Shown: positions 38,865 to 50,205 of the stretch, one piece after another
Layout: each line of letters starts with the position of its first letter
Position numbering within the stretch: the first letter of the stretch is position 1
Source of the DNA: Daphnia pulex
Lineage: Eukaryota > Arthropoda > Branchiopoda > Diplostraca > Daphniidae
DNA: 64,000 nucleotides
Assembly (NCBI RefSeq): GCF_021134715.1
Contig: NC_060020.1
Coordinates: 2,852,001 to 2,916,000, forward strand
Direction of reading: 5' to 3'
Translations under genes and position numbers: made by a program
The notes under the pieces: generated by a model
Seen by the model: only the letters and a program-made list of their open reading frames with translations
Databases searched by the model: none
Told to the model about the DNA's origin: nothing

Positions 38865-39622
38865 CTGAAAATGCTACAATATGATGGTGTTTTTTCAAAT
38901 AAGACAAAGAGAAATACAAATGAATCAACGAACTTTTAGAGTTGCAATCTTATTTCATAGCTTATTTTCTTTTCAAATGTGCGCGCGCGGTCGGCGTTCG
39001 TCTCTTGTTTCTCCCCTCTACGCTCGCCTTTGTGAAACTATTCTGTGTCTTCGTCTCGTTTTTATATGGTGACTTCCCCTGCCGTGTAAATAACCGAATA
39101 AGGCTGTGTACAGTGGTTTTATCCGTTTGCATCCTGGTAAGTTTTCAACGAGAAAATGTCTAAAGATGACAATCGAATGCCTTTGGAAAGCTCTTGCATT
39201 TTATAAAGATAAATGAGGCTTAATATTTGCTTCGACATTTCAAACTGTCACCTCTCGTACTCGAACGCGTCCTCTCTGGCTGGTACACGCGCGTTCGTTT
39301 TCACCAATCAAAACAAAGACGTCTCACTCATTTCGTGGCATTCTTTTCCACTTTTAGCTTGTAGTTGTGATTCATAAAATGAGAAGCTTTCTAGGCGTTT
39401 GAGTGTCTTCGGTTGTCAATCTGGCGGTTAAATAGTCTTACAGATTGTGTTTGTTTTGATTCTTCCAGATTATACATACATATACATAGACGTGTAAAAA
39501 CCAGTCCTGGAGACGCTTTGGACTGACCAATTTCGATACGAGTCACATAAATGCATGTGAACAAAAGGCCGTAACATATCTTCCCTACAAGAAATCAGTT
39601 TTTTCCAGTGTTTTTATGTGTA
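38865..39622. other. Pumilio distal promoter and 5' UTR region
   Basis: A CpG-richer patch around 38980-39060 and 39240-39300 is probably the promoter of the long Pumilio isoform. A likely non-coding exon ends at 39136 (CCTG before GTAAGT) and joins the acceptor TTTTTTCCAG at about 39599-39608. This is inferred from splice-site quality. Confidence 0.4.
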
Positions 39623-42600
39623 ATGAAGTGGGTGGGAGGTGATTCTCAAGAAACTCCTGCTTCTGGTTTGGGAATGCTGGGCAACGGAAGTCATGTCCCA
39701 CTGCAAACTGTAAGTATTGATAATTTGTGGTGTTTCGTGTAAGGTTGTTGCTAATGTTCGACATTGCTTTTATTGCAGGTGCCTGAAATGGCTCGCCCAG
39801 TATCTTCACGTTCTCAAGATGATGCTATGGTATCCTACATCTTTCAAAGACCTCAGACTGATGGCAACTTTCAAGCCTTCAGCAAGCATCAGTCTAGATG
39901 GCTGGGCGATGAGAGTATAGCAGAGGTAATTCAAACCAGTGTTCATAACATGGCAACATACAATATACTACAATATACTCTTCTGACAGGTCAAGCCAGG
40001 TCTTGCCAATGATGCTGCACAGGCATCAGCTTCTCAGCCAAGTACAGTCAACAGCCAGCAACGGAGCCAGTTTGATCAGGTACATAAAAAACCCTTTATC
40101 AGTCTATTGTCAAAACAACTCTTTGTAAGTTTTGTAAAAGTCATTCCAAACAATTGTTATTGATTTGATAAGTGTTTCCTGTAGACTGTTCATTTTACTT
40201 GTCAGAGAAATGAGTGTACTTGAAATGTCAAAATCAGTGTCATGTATTTAGATTTAATGATAGCTCAGAATACGGTCAGTTTTTGCACATTAAAAGAATA
40301 GGAAAAGAAGCTTTTGTAAGTAGCAAATAGATGGTATCATATGTGACTGGGATTCTCGTTAGTCGCCACGCTGGAGCAATCCCATCATCTTCAGGCTGTG
40401 TTGGAATCGGATCTTTTTTCGAGTGTTGTCTCTCTTCCCCTCATGGATACACCACCCTATACTCTTCTTTTCTCCCCCCCCCCCCCCCCCCCCCTTCTCG
40501 AATAGGCAGGGTACCGCGAAGAGTAGGTAGAGCGAACGAAAGAGAGGGAGAGAGAGAAAAAATAGGGAAGAGGAAGAGAGTGGAAAAGGGGAGGAGGAGG
40601 AAGAGGTTGGGTAGGAGAGGTAGGGAAAGTGCTTCCAGCGTTGCCTTGCAGCCGTAGGTTCTCTACTCTTTTGTTCGATGCGACGCTCTGTGTGTGTGTG
40701 TGTTGAGGCAGCGAGTGTAAAGCTTGTATAGCTGAGTTCAGCGTGTGTTGTGCGCCGTCTCTTTAGAGTCTCACTCTCAGCGTTCCGACATTTCTTTGTA
40801 CAAATTCTGATTGAAATCCATCGACGAAAAGTTTTCTTAGCCAGTACTTAAATTATTGTGAGGTAGAAAAAAAATACCATCGTTTGACGTGTGGTGTAGT
40901 GTCAGAACTTTTTTAAAGTTGATCTCCTGTCATAATGCCTGCGGATTCCTAACAAGCCAACTAACATGAAGGACACGAGCGCAGACTTAGTAAGTTACAG
41001 ACGGCAAGGTTCTTTTTCTTTCTCGTGTGTTCGGCCATGATTGAATTTTTAGAAACTTAGCTCAACAAATGTTGTAACCTGTCAAGTTTTTTGAAGATGC
41101 GTTTGGGGCGTATGTTTAAGGCTGTGTTTTTCTATTTCGGCTATCTTGTGTAGCTTCGCTGTATTCCTCTTCTTATTTTATGGCTACGTCTTTGTTGCTC
41201 GGGGCTAGTGAACAAAACGGAAAGCATACAGGTGGCCTTGTGGTCAGCCGACCGAGAGGCCTTGATTTCATGGAGAGAGTCAAAGAGCTTAGAAACAACG
41301 CGGAAAACTGGAAAAAAATAAAATTATTCTTACCTGTTTGAACGTATTATAAACAATGTCACTATAAAATACCATCTTTTTGATGATACTTTTATTGACG
41401 CCCACTTTCTCTCGAGTCTTCGTTTTCAATTTCGCAGCCGAAAGATTCTAGAGTGGCATTCTTTTGTGATAATACGTGACGCAGTCGCGTAATCTCCGGC
41501 TTTTTCATTATACGTTGTCAACCGTGAAGCCCTCAACATCAACAACATTCCTGCATACGGAATTGCTCTTTTGTGTTACGTTTAAATATTCTAAATAAGC
41601 TCATCAGCGAATCTTTAAAATTTTATAATGACGATTATCTTTTGTTTTCAGATTGCACCTTCGGCCAAGAAGCTGTGGGGAGTCGAAGAGCAGAAGGAAG
41701 ACACTAAAAGTAGCTTGTTTAACATCAGTGATCAAACTTGGAGAGACTCAACGTGGAGCAACTCGACTATCGGTTAGTTGTTGTTTTAAATTATTTATGA
41801 CAGCAAGTTCATAATTTTTAATGGATGTCTTTGTTGTTTGAACAGATCATGCTGTTTCACAGCCCATCTCGATGGGTCACGGTCCCAGACGTTCTGGCAG
41901 CTTTCCCGGCAGCGAGGTGGCCAATGTTTTGTCACCTCGATCTTCTGAAACGGGTGGTCTTGGCGTCAAGATGGTCGAGTACGTCCTCGGCACATCGCCC
42001 ACCAACAAAGATCTAGAGAGTCGGATGAGAGGGTTGGTCCTCGTAAGTTTGCCCCGTATTTTATACTCTTATACATTGTCGATAATTCGAATCGGCTTGT
42101 TTTTATCGGTTTACGTTATTGATCATTGTCTTTTCTTTTAACTCAGAATCCGACCGAGGATAAAGATAAGAAGGAGAAAGCTTCATCGCCTTCTCCTCTT
42201 CAAGACATGGAGGGTAACACCAATGGTGGGCCAGCTCATTCTCATGCGATGATGTTGTCAAATGGCCTGGCTTCAGACGATGACGCCAAGGCTTTCAAAT
42301 ATGCATCGGAAGCGGCTACCAATGGTTTGCCCTATCACATGAACGTGGACGCGTATAGCCGAACACCGGGAAGTAGACAACCTTCGCCATCTGAAGAGGA
42401 TTTGACAAAGAATCACAGTCCGGGATTGCCGATTTCACACTCAGGACCCATTAAACCTGGAGACGGTATGGGCCTGCCTCCTAATAATTCTCATAACACC
42501 ATGGTTGGATCATTGACGGGGCCTATCCAAGGATCAGGAATGTCTAACGGTATTGGTCCCATGAGTGGACTTGTCAATGGAGGAGGACCACCTGGTAAGT

Positions 42601-45600
42601 GCATCCAATTTTTTCTTTTTGTTAAATTTATTCGAATCAAATTGTCAATCCACTCCTGCGAGAGAATCGAAATGTTAATGCATCATTGATTTTATGTAAA
42701 GGATTGGGGCTATCGTCCAGCGGAACAGTCGATGGACATAACAACCATTACGAACCGGTGATGATGGAGCAGCCGGGAGTGCACTTTGACAGCAGTTATT
42801 CAGTGCTCTCTACCATGGATACTCAATCCTCAGGAATGCTCCAGCAGAATTTTGACGCTCACGTATGTTTTACTTTTCACTCATCTCTCTCCTCCTTCTT
42901 TCCGCTTCGCGGCGCATGTGAAGCATCGCAAACTTGAGCGAGTTTTATTTACAGGGAATTTCACTTTGCTAGTTACACACTTAACCTAGACGAAAGGCAT
43001 AGGATAGGGCTGGTACTTTTCGATTCGAAAAGGGATGTTGATAATTGGAAAGCGTCGAATTTGTTTCAAGCCGTAACGTGTTTACGATCCGTCTAGAAGG
43101 TCTTTAATCTTTCCTTTGCTGAATGTAACTGCCTTGTTTTTTTTTTTGGTGTCGAGCGCCGATTGAGAGGTGCCAGTCAACACCATATGGTCAATGTCTT
43201 GTCCCAGCTCCACCCACCCTTTCTTGACTACCGTTAGGGGGGGGGGAAGCTAGCTGCTTCTGCCGATTCTGGCCTAATTTTATCAACTCTGTTGTTGTTG
43301 TCGTCGTCGTCTTCGACAACTACAACTGCGACGATGTTCTAGTTACTCCTTTTCCGTCTTCTTTGATTGCTACATTCCAAGTGCTCACTCTGAGCTTAAT
43401 GATGGACTAGTATACTTTTTACTTTATTTTTCCCGGTCTTGTTGCTACTGCCGATGCTTCCTTTTATTTGTCCGCCTTTTCCGTCAACGTAATCCACGCA
43501 CTGGTGGTTGGCTTCCCAACTTGCCCTGCGCCCCACGCAGTTAGTCACCAGCGGTTCGGCCGTGTGCCAGTGTTCCTTGTTCGTTGCCCGTCACAGCTTT
43601 TCTGTTAGATTAATTGACCAGTTACAGCTACGACCAGTCGTTCACTTGCCACCGCTCCGATCTCTTCTACCAGTTTTCAATCAGCTAAACGTTTCGATAC
43701 TGATTGCGTTTTTTCTTCCAGTGTGATTGCGTGTGTGTGTTCAGTATACAGTCAGGTTCATTAGGTACACCACAAGCGGTTTACCCTTCACGGTTCACTT
43801 CTTGGTCTAACTCCCCGTCGGTTCGTTGTAGACGTCGCCAGGAGTTTTTGTTGCGGGAAAAAACCGAAGGATCGATTCAGTGTTTGCAAACTGATTCATT
43901 TTTTATTCATTTTTAAGTGACAGGGCAAGTGCTCCGTCAAGAGTATCGCATCATTAATGTCAAGATTTTTCTGGGTTGTGGGGAAACAAAAAACGCAGCG
44001 CGAACGATAAGTGAAAAAAGGAGGAACTGATAAAAGGTGTCCGTTTGGGCGGTTTCTAGTTAAACACTTTGGGAAGACTGAAAGGGGTTGGGGAATAGAT
44101 GATGTGCCATTGCCTGACGGCCGTGTGTGATTGTTCTGCTCAGTCGATCCTGTAAAGCGCGAAAGGGTGTGGTGGATAGTTGCACAGCTGCTCTGCTCCC
44201 GGCATTGCTGCCAAGCTAGAAGGCGGAAAAAAGGAGATTGTTGCCACTGTCGCCTGGCAGTCGATGAGAAGACGGCGGTGAAAAATGAAAGTGTTGTGGC
44301 CGCTGCCGTCGCCATTCCCGAATGCGTTAGGCATGGGACAACCAACGGCAGTCGGCGGAACTTCTTCTACATCGTCCCAAGCACTGCTAAGTCTCTGTTT
44401 GTCCATCTATTCGTCTGGCTGTGTACGCAAAACTTCCAAAAGGCTCGCCAAGAATGAAATCGTCCTGCCCAAGAGTTTCGATGTGGAAGAGGTTTGACTC
44501 TACGCCCAAACTATTCTTATTTTGATTCTTGTCGCATTGCCCTAGCGCTGAAAGATATCTACCGATCCGACTATACCAGTTCTATCTATCCCGGTTCTAA
44601 TTGAGGTTTGCTTTCCTCCTCTGCAGTCTCCAGAGTAATGACAGATTCTGTGTGGAGACCGTCGAAAGAATTTGTTGACTTTCGTTCCTCTCCCTTTTCT
44701 TTTCTTTATTTCTTTTTCGTCTGCATTTTCCTATCGCATAGAAATCAGATGCATAGAACCGCCTCTGATGGATTATTCCAGTCGAGTATTTCCGCTAGTT
44801 AGTTATTGTAACGGTTGCGTCTTTCGAATATCTTCGGGCCGACCTAGTTGAGACCACAGGATATCTACAAATAAATCCGATCGTTTAATTCAATACAAGA
44901 TTGTTCGCCAACTTCCAATTAGATTGTGTCGAGACATGGCGTGCGGAGGGAGACGGGCCCAATCGATTGTTTTCTTTCTTTCTTTTACCCCCCTCTACAA
45001 TTATTGTGAAAGAAAACGAGGAAAAAAGAGACTGGAATAAGATAGCGTGCTGCAGTTGACAATGCTTTATGGTTTAGCCGATGCAATCCATCAAGCTTTA
45101 CCGTAGTAAAAGTGTAGGCTTAGTAATTTATTTTATCCCGTTACTGATTTTAGATGTTCCGAGCGCATCATCACCAGCAGCAACAACAACATCAGGCCCA
45201 ACAGCATCAGCAGCAACAACAACAACAGCAACAACCTCCGCTTCCACCGCCGCCACAGCAACAACATCAGCAGCCGCAGCAGGTCCAGCTTCTTGCCCAA
45301 CAACAATTTCTAGCAGCTCAGCAACAACAACTTGGTATTGCTTTTCGTGGCTTCATTTCTGCTCTAATACGGTGAATTAATTAGTCCGTTTGTTTGTTTC
45401 AGGACTAGCAGGTCCAGCAGGTGGCCCAGCTTACCCAAATGCACCGTACGTTATCAATCAAGAGCCGTACATGCAAACTTTGATTGCAGGTAAGCCATTC
45501 GTGTTTGTTGTGGCTATGTTCAGTGTTTCCTCGTCATGCTACAGATTAAGCCTTTTTTCGACAGCTCTTGTTAATTATGGATATTTTCGATAGGTCACGC

Positions 45601-48016
45601 AGCAATGATGCCACAGTACTATGGCATGGCGCCATGGGGGATGTACCCAGGAGTCATCCCGCAAGGGCCTGGTGCTCCTGGTCAAGTAGCACCCGGTCAA
45701 CATCAACAGGGCCAACCAAGACGGCCGATGTCACCCAATTCGCTTACTGATCATCCGCCTGTCCACCAACCAGGTCAATATCAGGTCATCCCAGCGTATT
45801 ATGACCAAAATGGATCACTGGTGATGGGTAACATGAGAGGGATCGGAAATGGTGGCATGAACGGTCCCGTTCGCTTGATGTCGCCCGCTCCAATGGTAAT
45901 GCAAAATCCAAGTGGTCCAAATTCGGGCAATATGAGACTGTTGGGCAATCAAGGACAACAAATGTCTGCAGCAGCCCAACAGCAACAACAGCAGCAGCAA
46001 CAACAACAACAGCAGCAGCAACAACAGCCATCGCTTTACAATAATGGCCAGCAGCAATCTCTGTACAGCAACACCCCGGGTCCGTCGGCTTCGCACTCTC
46101 ACAACGGTCCCAACAATCCAGGCCTTGGCGGCCTGCAGAACATGCAACCAAACTCTGGGTTGGGAAGTAATTTTGGAGCCTTGGGATTGCAGCAAAGCAA
46201 TAGCCTGGGATTCGGTAATAGCGCTTTGGGATCGATTGGTTCCCCGTCATTAGGCCTTGCGAATGGACAAGGGAGACGCGACTCTTTTGATCGGAATTCA
46301 ACGTCAACTTTCTCACCGTCTTTGGGTGAATATGGCAGAGGAAAGTGGCCCCAAAATTACGGTGCCCTCGGAACCGTCACTGCTTCTCCTGGCCCGCTAG
46401 GCTTATCGTCTGGCTCGTTGACTCCGCCGCCTAACATGAGTGGAGCCTCCTCTGGGCTTCAACTCGGTTTAGGTCCGTTTGTTTCTGGCGGGCGGCTCAT
46501 GTCGGCTGCTCCAGGATCAGAGATGATGAAGTTCCGCAACGGAGCTACCACGCCCAGCAGCGTTGGAGCCGGAGGTCTGTTTGGAGCGGGGGCGGGCGGT
46601 TCACTATTTGCCAAGATGGGAGGTGCTGGCCGCCAGCCACAACATCCTCACAACGGAGTCATTGGCGTCGGCCTCGACAAGATGACGGGACGATCAAGGC
46701 TACTGGAAGACTTCCGGAACAACCGCTTCCCCAATCTCCAATTGCGCGACATTGCCAACCACATTGTAGAGTTCTCTCAAGACCAGCACGGATCGCGCTT
46801 CATTCAGCAGAAATTGGAACGAGCTACGCCAGCCGAAAAGCAGATGGTCTTCACTGAGATCATAGTCGGCACGTACGCGCTCATGACGGACGTCTTTGGC
46901 AATTACGTCATTCAAAAATTCTTTGAATTTGGCTCGCCAGAGCAGAAGAGTACACTGGCACAGAAGATTCGTGGCCACGTTCTGCCATTGGCCCTCCAAA
47001 TGTACGGCTGTCGTGTCATTCAGAAAGCACTTGAATCAGTGCCATCGGATCAACAAAAAGAAATCGTTCGCGAGCTAGACGGACACGTTCTCAAATGTGT
47101 CAAGGATCAGAATGGTAACCACGTGGTGCAGAAGTGCATCGAATGCGTCGACCCCATGCAGCTTCAATTCATAATAGACGCATTTGAAGGACAGGTAAAG
47201 AGAGACATTTCATATCACGGTTAACACCTTTCATTAATGTTAATTTACAATTTTTTTTTCGTTTCAATAGGTTCTTTCGCTGTCCACGCATCCTTACGGA
47301 TGCCGCGTCATTCAACGCATACTCGAGCATTGCACTCCAGAACAGACGTCTCCAGTATTGAACGAGCTGCATCACAATACGGAAACCCTTATCCAAGATC
47401 AATACGGAAACTATGTGATCCAACACGTTTTAGGTACGGATCTGCTAAGTTTAATATGCAGGCATAGTTGCACCGTTACTCACTCTTTTTTTTTTATGTC
47501 GGTGTTTGTAACTTTAGAACACGGCAAGCCCGAGGACAAATTGCGGATCGTCACAGCCGTGAAGGGCAAGGTGCTGTCGTTGTCGCAGCACAAGTTCGCC
47601 TCCAACGTGGTGGAGAAATGCGTCTCGCACGCCACTCGATCCGAGAGAGCAAGTCTCATTGACGAGGTGATCAGCTTCAACGACGCGAGTCCGCACAGTC
47701 CCCTACACACCATGATGAAGGATCAGGTTCGTGTGCGAATTAGTGACGAAATCTCATCGCTGACAGCTCAAGAGCTCTAACCGTCTTATCTTATTTTTCT
47801 CTTTCGCAGTATGCCAACTACGTCGTGCAGAAAATGATTGATGTGGCCGAGCCGTCGCAGCGCAAACTGCTCATGCACAAAATCCGACCGCACGTCTCCA
47901 CGCTCCGCAAGTATACTTACGGCAAACACATTCTCGCCAAACTGGAAAAATATTTCCTCAAGAATAACGTCGATTTGGGACCTATTGGACCCCCGTCGAA
48001 TGGAGTCATCGGATGA
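39623..48016 (+). CDS. pum: Pumilio, PUF-family RNA-binding translational repressor (1232 aa long form)
   Basis: Exons: 39623-39709, 39779-39925, 39990-40079, 41652-41772, 41846-42042, 42147-42594, 42702-42862, 45154-45334, 45403-45489, 45594-47194, 47271-47433, 47518-47726, 47810-48016. A shorter form (1132 aa) starts with exon 40966-40989 instead of the first three. The N-terminal part has Pumilio landmarks: [28 protein letters not shown] and [14 protein letters not shown]. Gln-rich stretches follow. The C-terminal 360 residues form the PUF domain. Its eight repeats read SRFIQ, NYVIQ, CRVIQ, NHVVQ, CRVIQ, NYVIQ, SNVVE and NYVVQ, the canonical set for binding UGUANAUA. By family knowledge it represses and destabilises mRNAs in the cytoplasm, acting with Nanos and deadenylases. 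Confidence 0.96.
40473..40494. repeat. Poly-C/poly-G homopolymer
   Basis: A run of 22 C residues lies upstream of the proximal Pumilio start, followed by a purine-rich GA tract (about 40535-40625). Such runs often vary in length or are miscalled in assembly. Confidence 0.8.
40535..40965 (+). promoter_or_regulatory. Proximal Pumilio promoter and 5' UTR
   Basis: A GA-rich tract with GAGAG motifs and a G+C-richer TG-repeat region precede the alternative first coding exon at 40966. The region lacks a clear TATA box. GAGAG elements could bind a GAGA-type factor, but this is inferred. An upstream open frame of five codons (40935-40952) ends 13 bp before the main ATG. Confidence 0.5.
40966..40989 (+). 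other. Pumilio alternative first coding exon (short form)
   Basis: The exon reads MKDTSADL and ends at a strong GTAAGT donor in phase 0, which matches exon 4 at 41652. The short form lacks the [18 protein letters not shown] N-terminus made by exons 1-3. Confidence 0.7.
42863..45153. other. Pumilio intron 7 (2.3 kb)
   Basis: No further coding exon is recognised. It holds a G10 run near 43239, a GTT/GTC repeat near 43289-43315 and several T-rich tracts. Exon 8 begins with an in-frame ATG directly after the acceptor, so an internal promoter giving a still shorter protein is possible but unsupported. Confidence 0.5.
45154..46034 (+). repeat. CAG/CAA repeats coding for poly-Gln in Pumilio
   Basis: Two Gln-rich blocks (about 45175-45330 and 45977-46029) are built from mixed CAG and CAA codons within exons 8 and 10. 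Such blocks are common in arthropod Pumilio proteins and often vary in length between individuals. Confidence 0.8.
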
Positions 48017-50160
48017 AGCAAAAGCAGCAACACCACCGCTACAAACAGCCAACGACAACATTATTAAAAACTACGACAGTTAACAACAACAAGACAAAAA
48101 AAAAACACATCTTGGTTTAAAAATTCTCAACTTTTGGTTCTCTTTTTCCTCCCTCTCCCATCTTCTCATAAAAATGCGTTGTTTTGATTGGGAAGCCAAC
48201 ACCATTTTTGTTATTATTAATTTTTTTTTCTTTTTTTAAGTTGACGGATATAAATCAATTTTTTGTGGGTAGGGAAAGGAAACGGGCAAGTTCTTTCTGG
48301 TTTTGTCAAGGGTAAAAAGTAACGTTCAAAACTTTCTTGGATTTCTCAACTGACCATTTGTACCATACGTTGTGGTAGTGTACATTGTACAGCTTTTTCC
48401 TTACATGTGTACATTGTACAGGAAATTTCCCTTCGTATTTTTTTACTTTAAACCTTTTTTTTTTCGACTTCATCTATCCTCATTCAATCGACTGGTCCGC
48501 ATCCTCCCCTCACCATCCTCCAACTCTGCATGATATTACGTTATAAAGTCGGAAGGGGGAAGAAATAACTTTTCTCTTCCACCGTCTCATTCGAGTTTCT
48601 CTTGGATTCTCGATCGGTATTTGATGGATTGTGTCGATAAGTTTCGCGGCTGTGAATCATCAATCCACCGAAAATGAAAACAGCTCTGTGTTTGATTCTT
48701 TTCCTCTCTCCCAGATGTTCACTTCAATTCGCTAGATTTAAAGGGGTCGGTTTAGATCGCCATCTTGGTGGTCCATTATTTGATCACTTCCTTTTTACCC
48801 ACTTCGTGTCTACGCTGAGTTGCGCTTGCTTATTGATTTTGTTTTCTCTGCTTCTGTGTTTCTTCGTAAATTTCTACAAGCTACACACTCCGTTTGGGAG
48901 ATTGGAGGTGCCGTTGCCAATCAAGAAAAACGAAACAACTCCTTTCACCACGATTTGTTTATTTCATTTTTTTTTTGTTCCTTGTTTTGTTCATTGCTTC
49001 TCCCTTCCTTCATTGACTTGAGAAATGACATCAATTTCCCCTTACTTGATCCCAAAACAGAATTTCCCATCCTCAATTAGCGTTTTGGTTTTCTGTAAAG
49101 TGTACAGCGGCAAAAGTGAAAAGAGCGAACCTTTTCCATTATTTTACATAACAAAAACCAAGCGAAGTAAAAACAGTGGAAAGATTTTTGAAGGAAAATG
49201 CTCTTTTCTCTCCTTTTTCTCCACCCATCGACTGTAAATTTACGTTGTGTGCGGCAGTCAAGCTGTGTGGTGTGACCCCCACACACTCATTCGCTACGAT
49301 ACGTCACCAACTTTGTGGGTCCTTTTTTTGCGGATTTCTCCAAAACTTTCAACTCCTCGATTTCCTATTGTTTTTTTTTCTTTTTTCAGTTGTAGAACGC
49401 CGGTCCGCTTCGTAGATTTCCTTTATTGCTGACGCTACTTGGTTTATTTCAAATTCTTTGCTCTTTATCCCGTGGATTCTTCTCACACGGACCAATATTT
49501 TGTGAATTGTTTCTTTTTTCTCTTTAATTCTCACCAACTTCCTTTTGGACATTTGTCCCTTCTTTTCTTGTGTAGCTCTCCCCTTCCTACAATCCCTTGG
49601 TTTTTGCGTCAGTTATTTCCTGATTTTGGCTTTTATTTCGACCTTTATTATTAGAATGTATCCTTGTAAACGCTGGTGTTATGTATTGAAATTACGAAAT
49701 GCTGTAAAAAATATCACTAGTGCTCTTTCCTCCCCTATCCCACCCCCCTTGTAAACATGATTCATGTACAAAAAAATCGTCCCCTCCAGAATTCGCTCTT
49801 CGACATCCCACATCCGCTTCCTTCCTCAAATCCTTTTTTTCTGGAAAATCAACGCTTCTCTCTTTCAATCTCTCCATCGAAAAGACAGTTTTCCTTTTTT
49901 TTAATATTAAATTCTGTGGTTGGAAAAAAGACAACACCTCCATATGTATTTCCGTAATAGCACACACTCTTTGTGCAACCGACTTTACCCTCTTTCATTT
50001 TTGAAAAAAAATACATCCCGAATATATGCGTTGGAATCTTTTCTTTTTGAATCTTATTCGATGGGCTGAAATAAATTGTGATTAAGACGAATAACTCAGG
50101 AAAATCAACAAAAATAGGTAAATGAAAAAAGGAGTGTATTTTTTTAAATTGGGCCAATTG
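48017..50160 (+). other. Long Pumilio 3' UTR (inferred) and convergent gene ends
   Basis: No gene is seen in this T-rich stretch, which runs up to the convergent FIP1 gene. An AATAAA at about 50070-50075 could end a 2-kb Pumilio 3' UTR. It contains two copies of GTGTACATTGTACAG (48378-48392 and 48407-48421) and further TGTA motifs near 49234 and 49925. Confidence 0.5.
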
Positions 50161-50205
50161 CGCAAAATTTAACAAAGGCAGGGAGTGAAATCCGAGTATC
50201 GAAAA

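Noticed and set aside
45786..46316. 176-codon minus-strand frame opposite Pumilio
   Set aside because: It is a shadow of the Gln-rich coding exon, with runs of Ala and Val from the reverse of CAG/CAA repeats.
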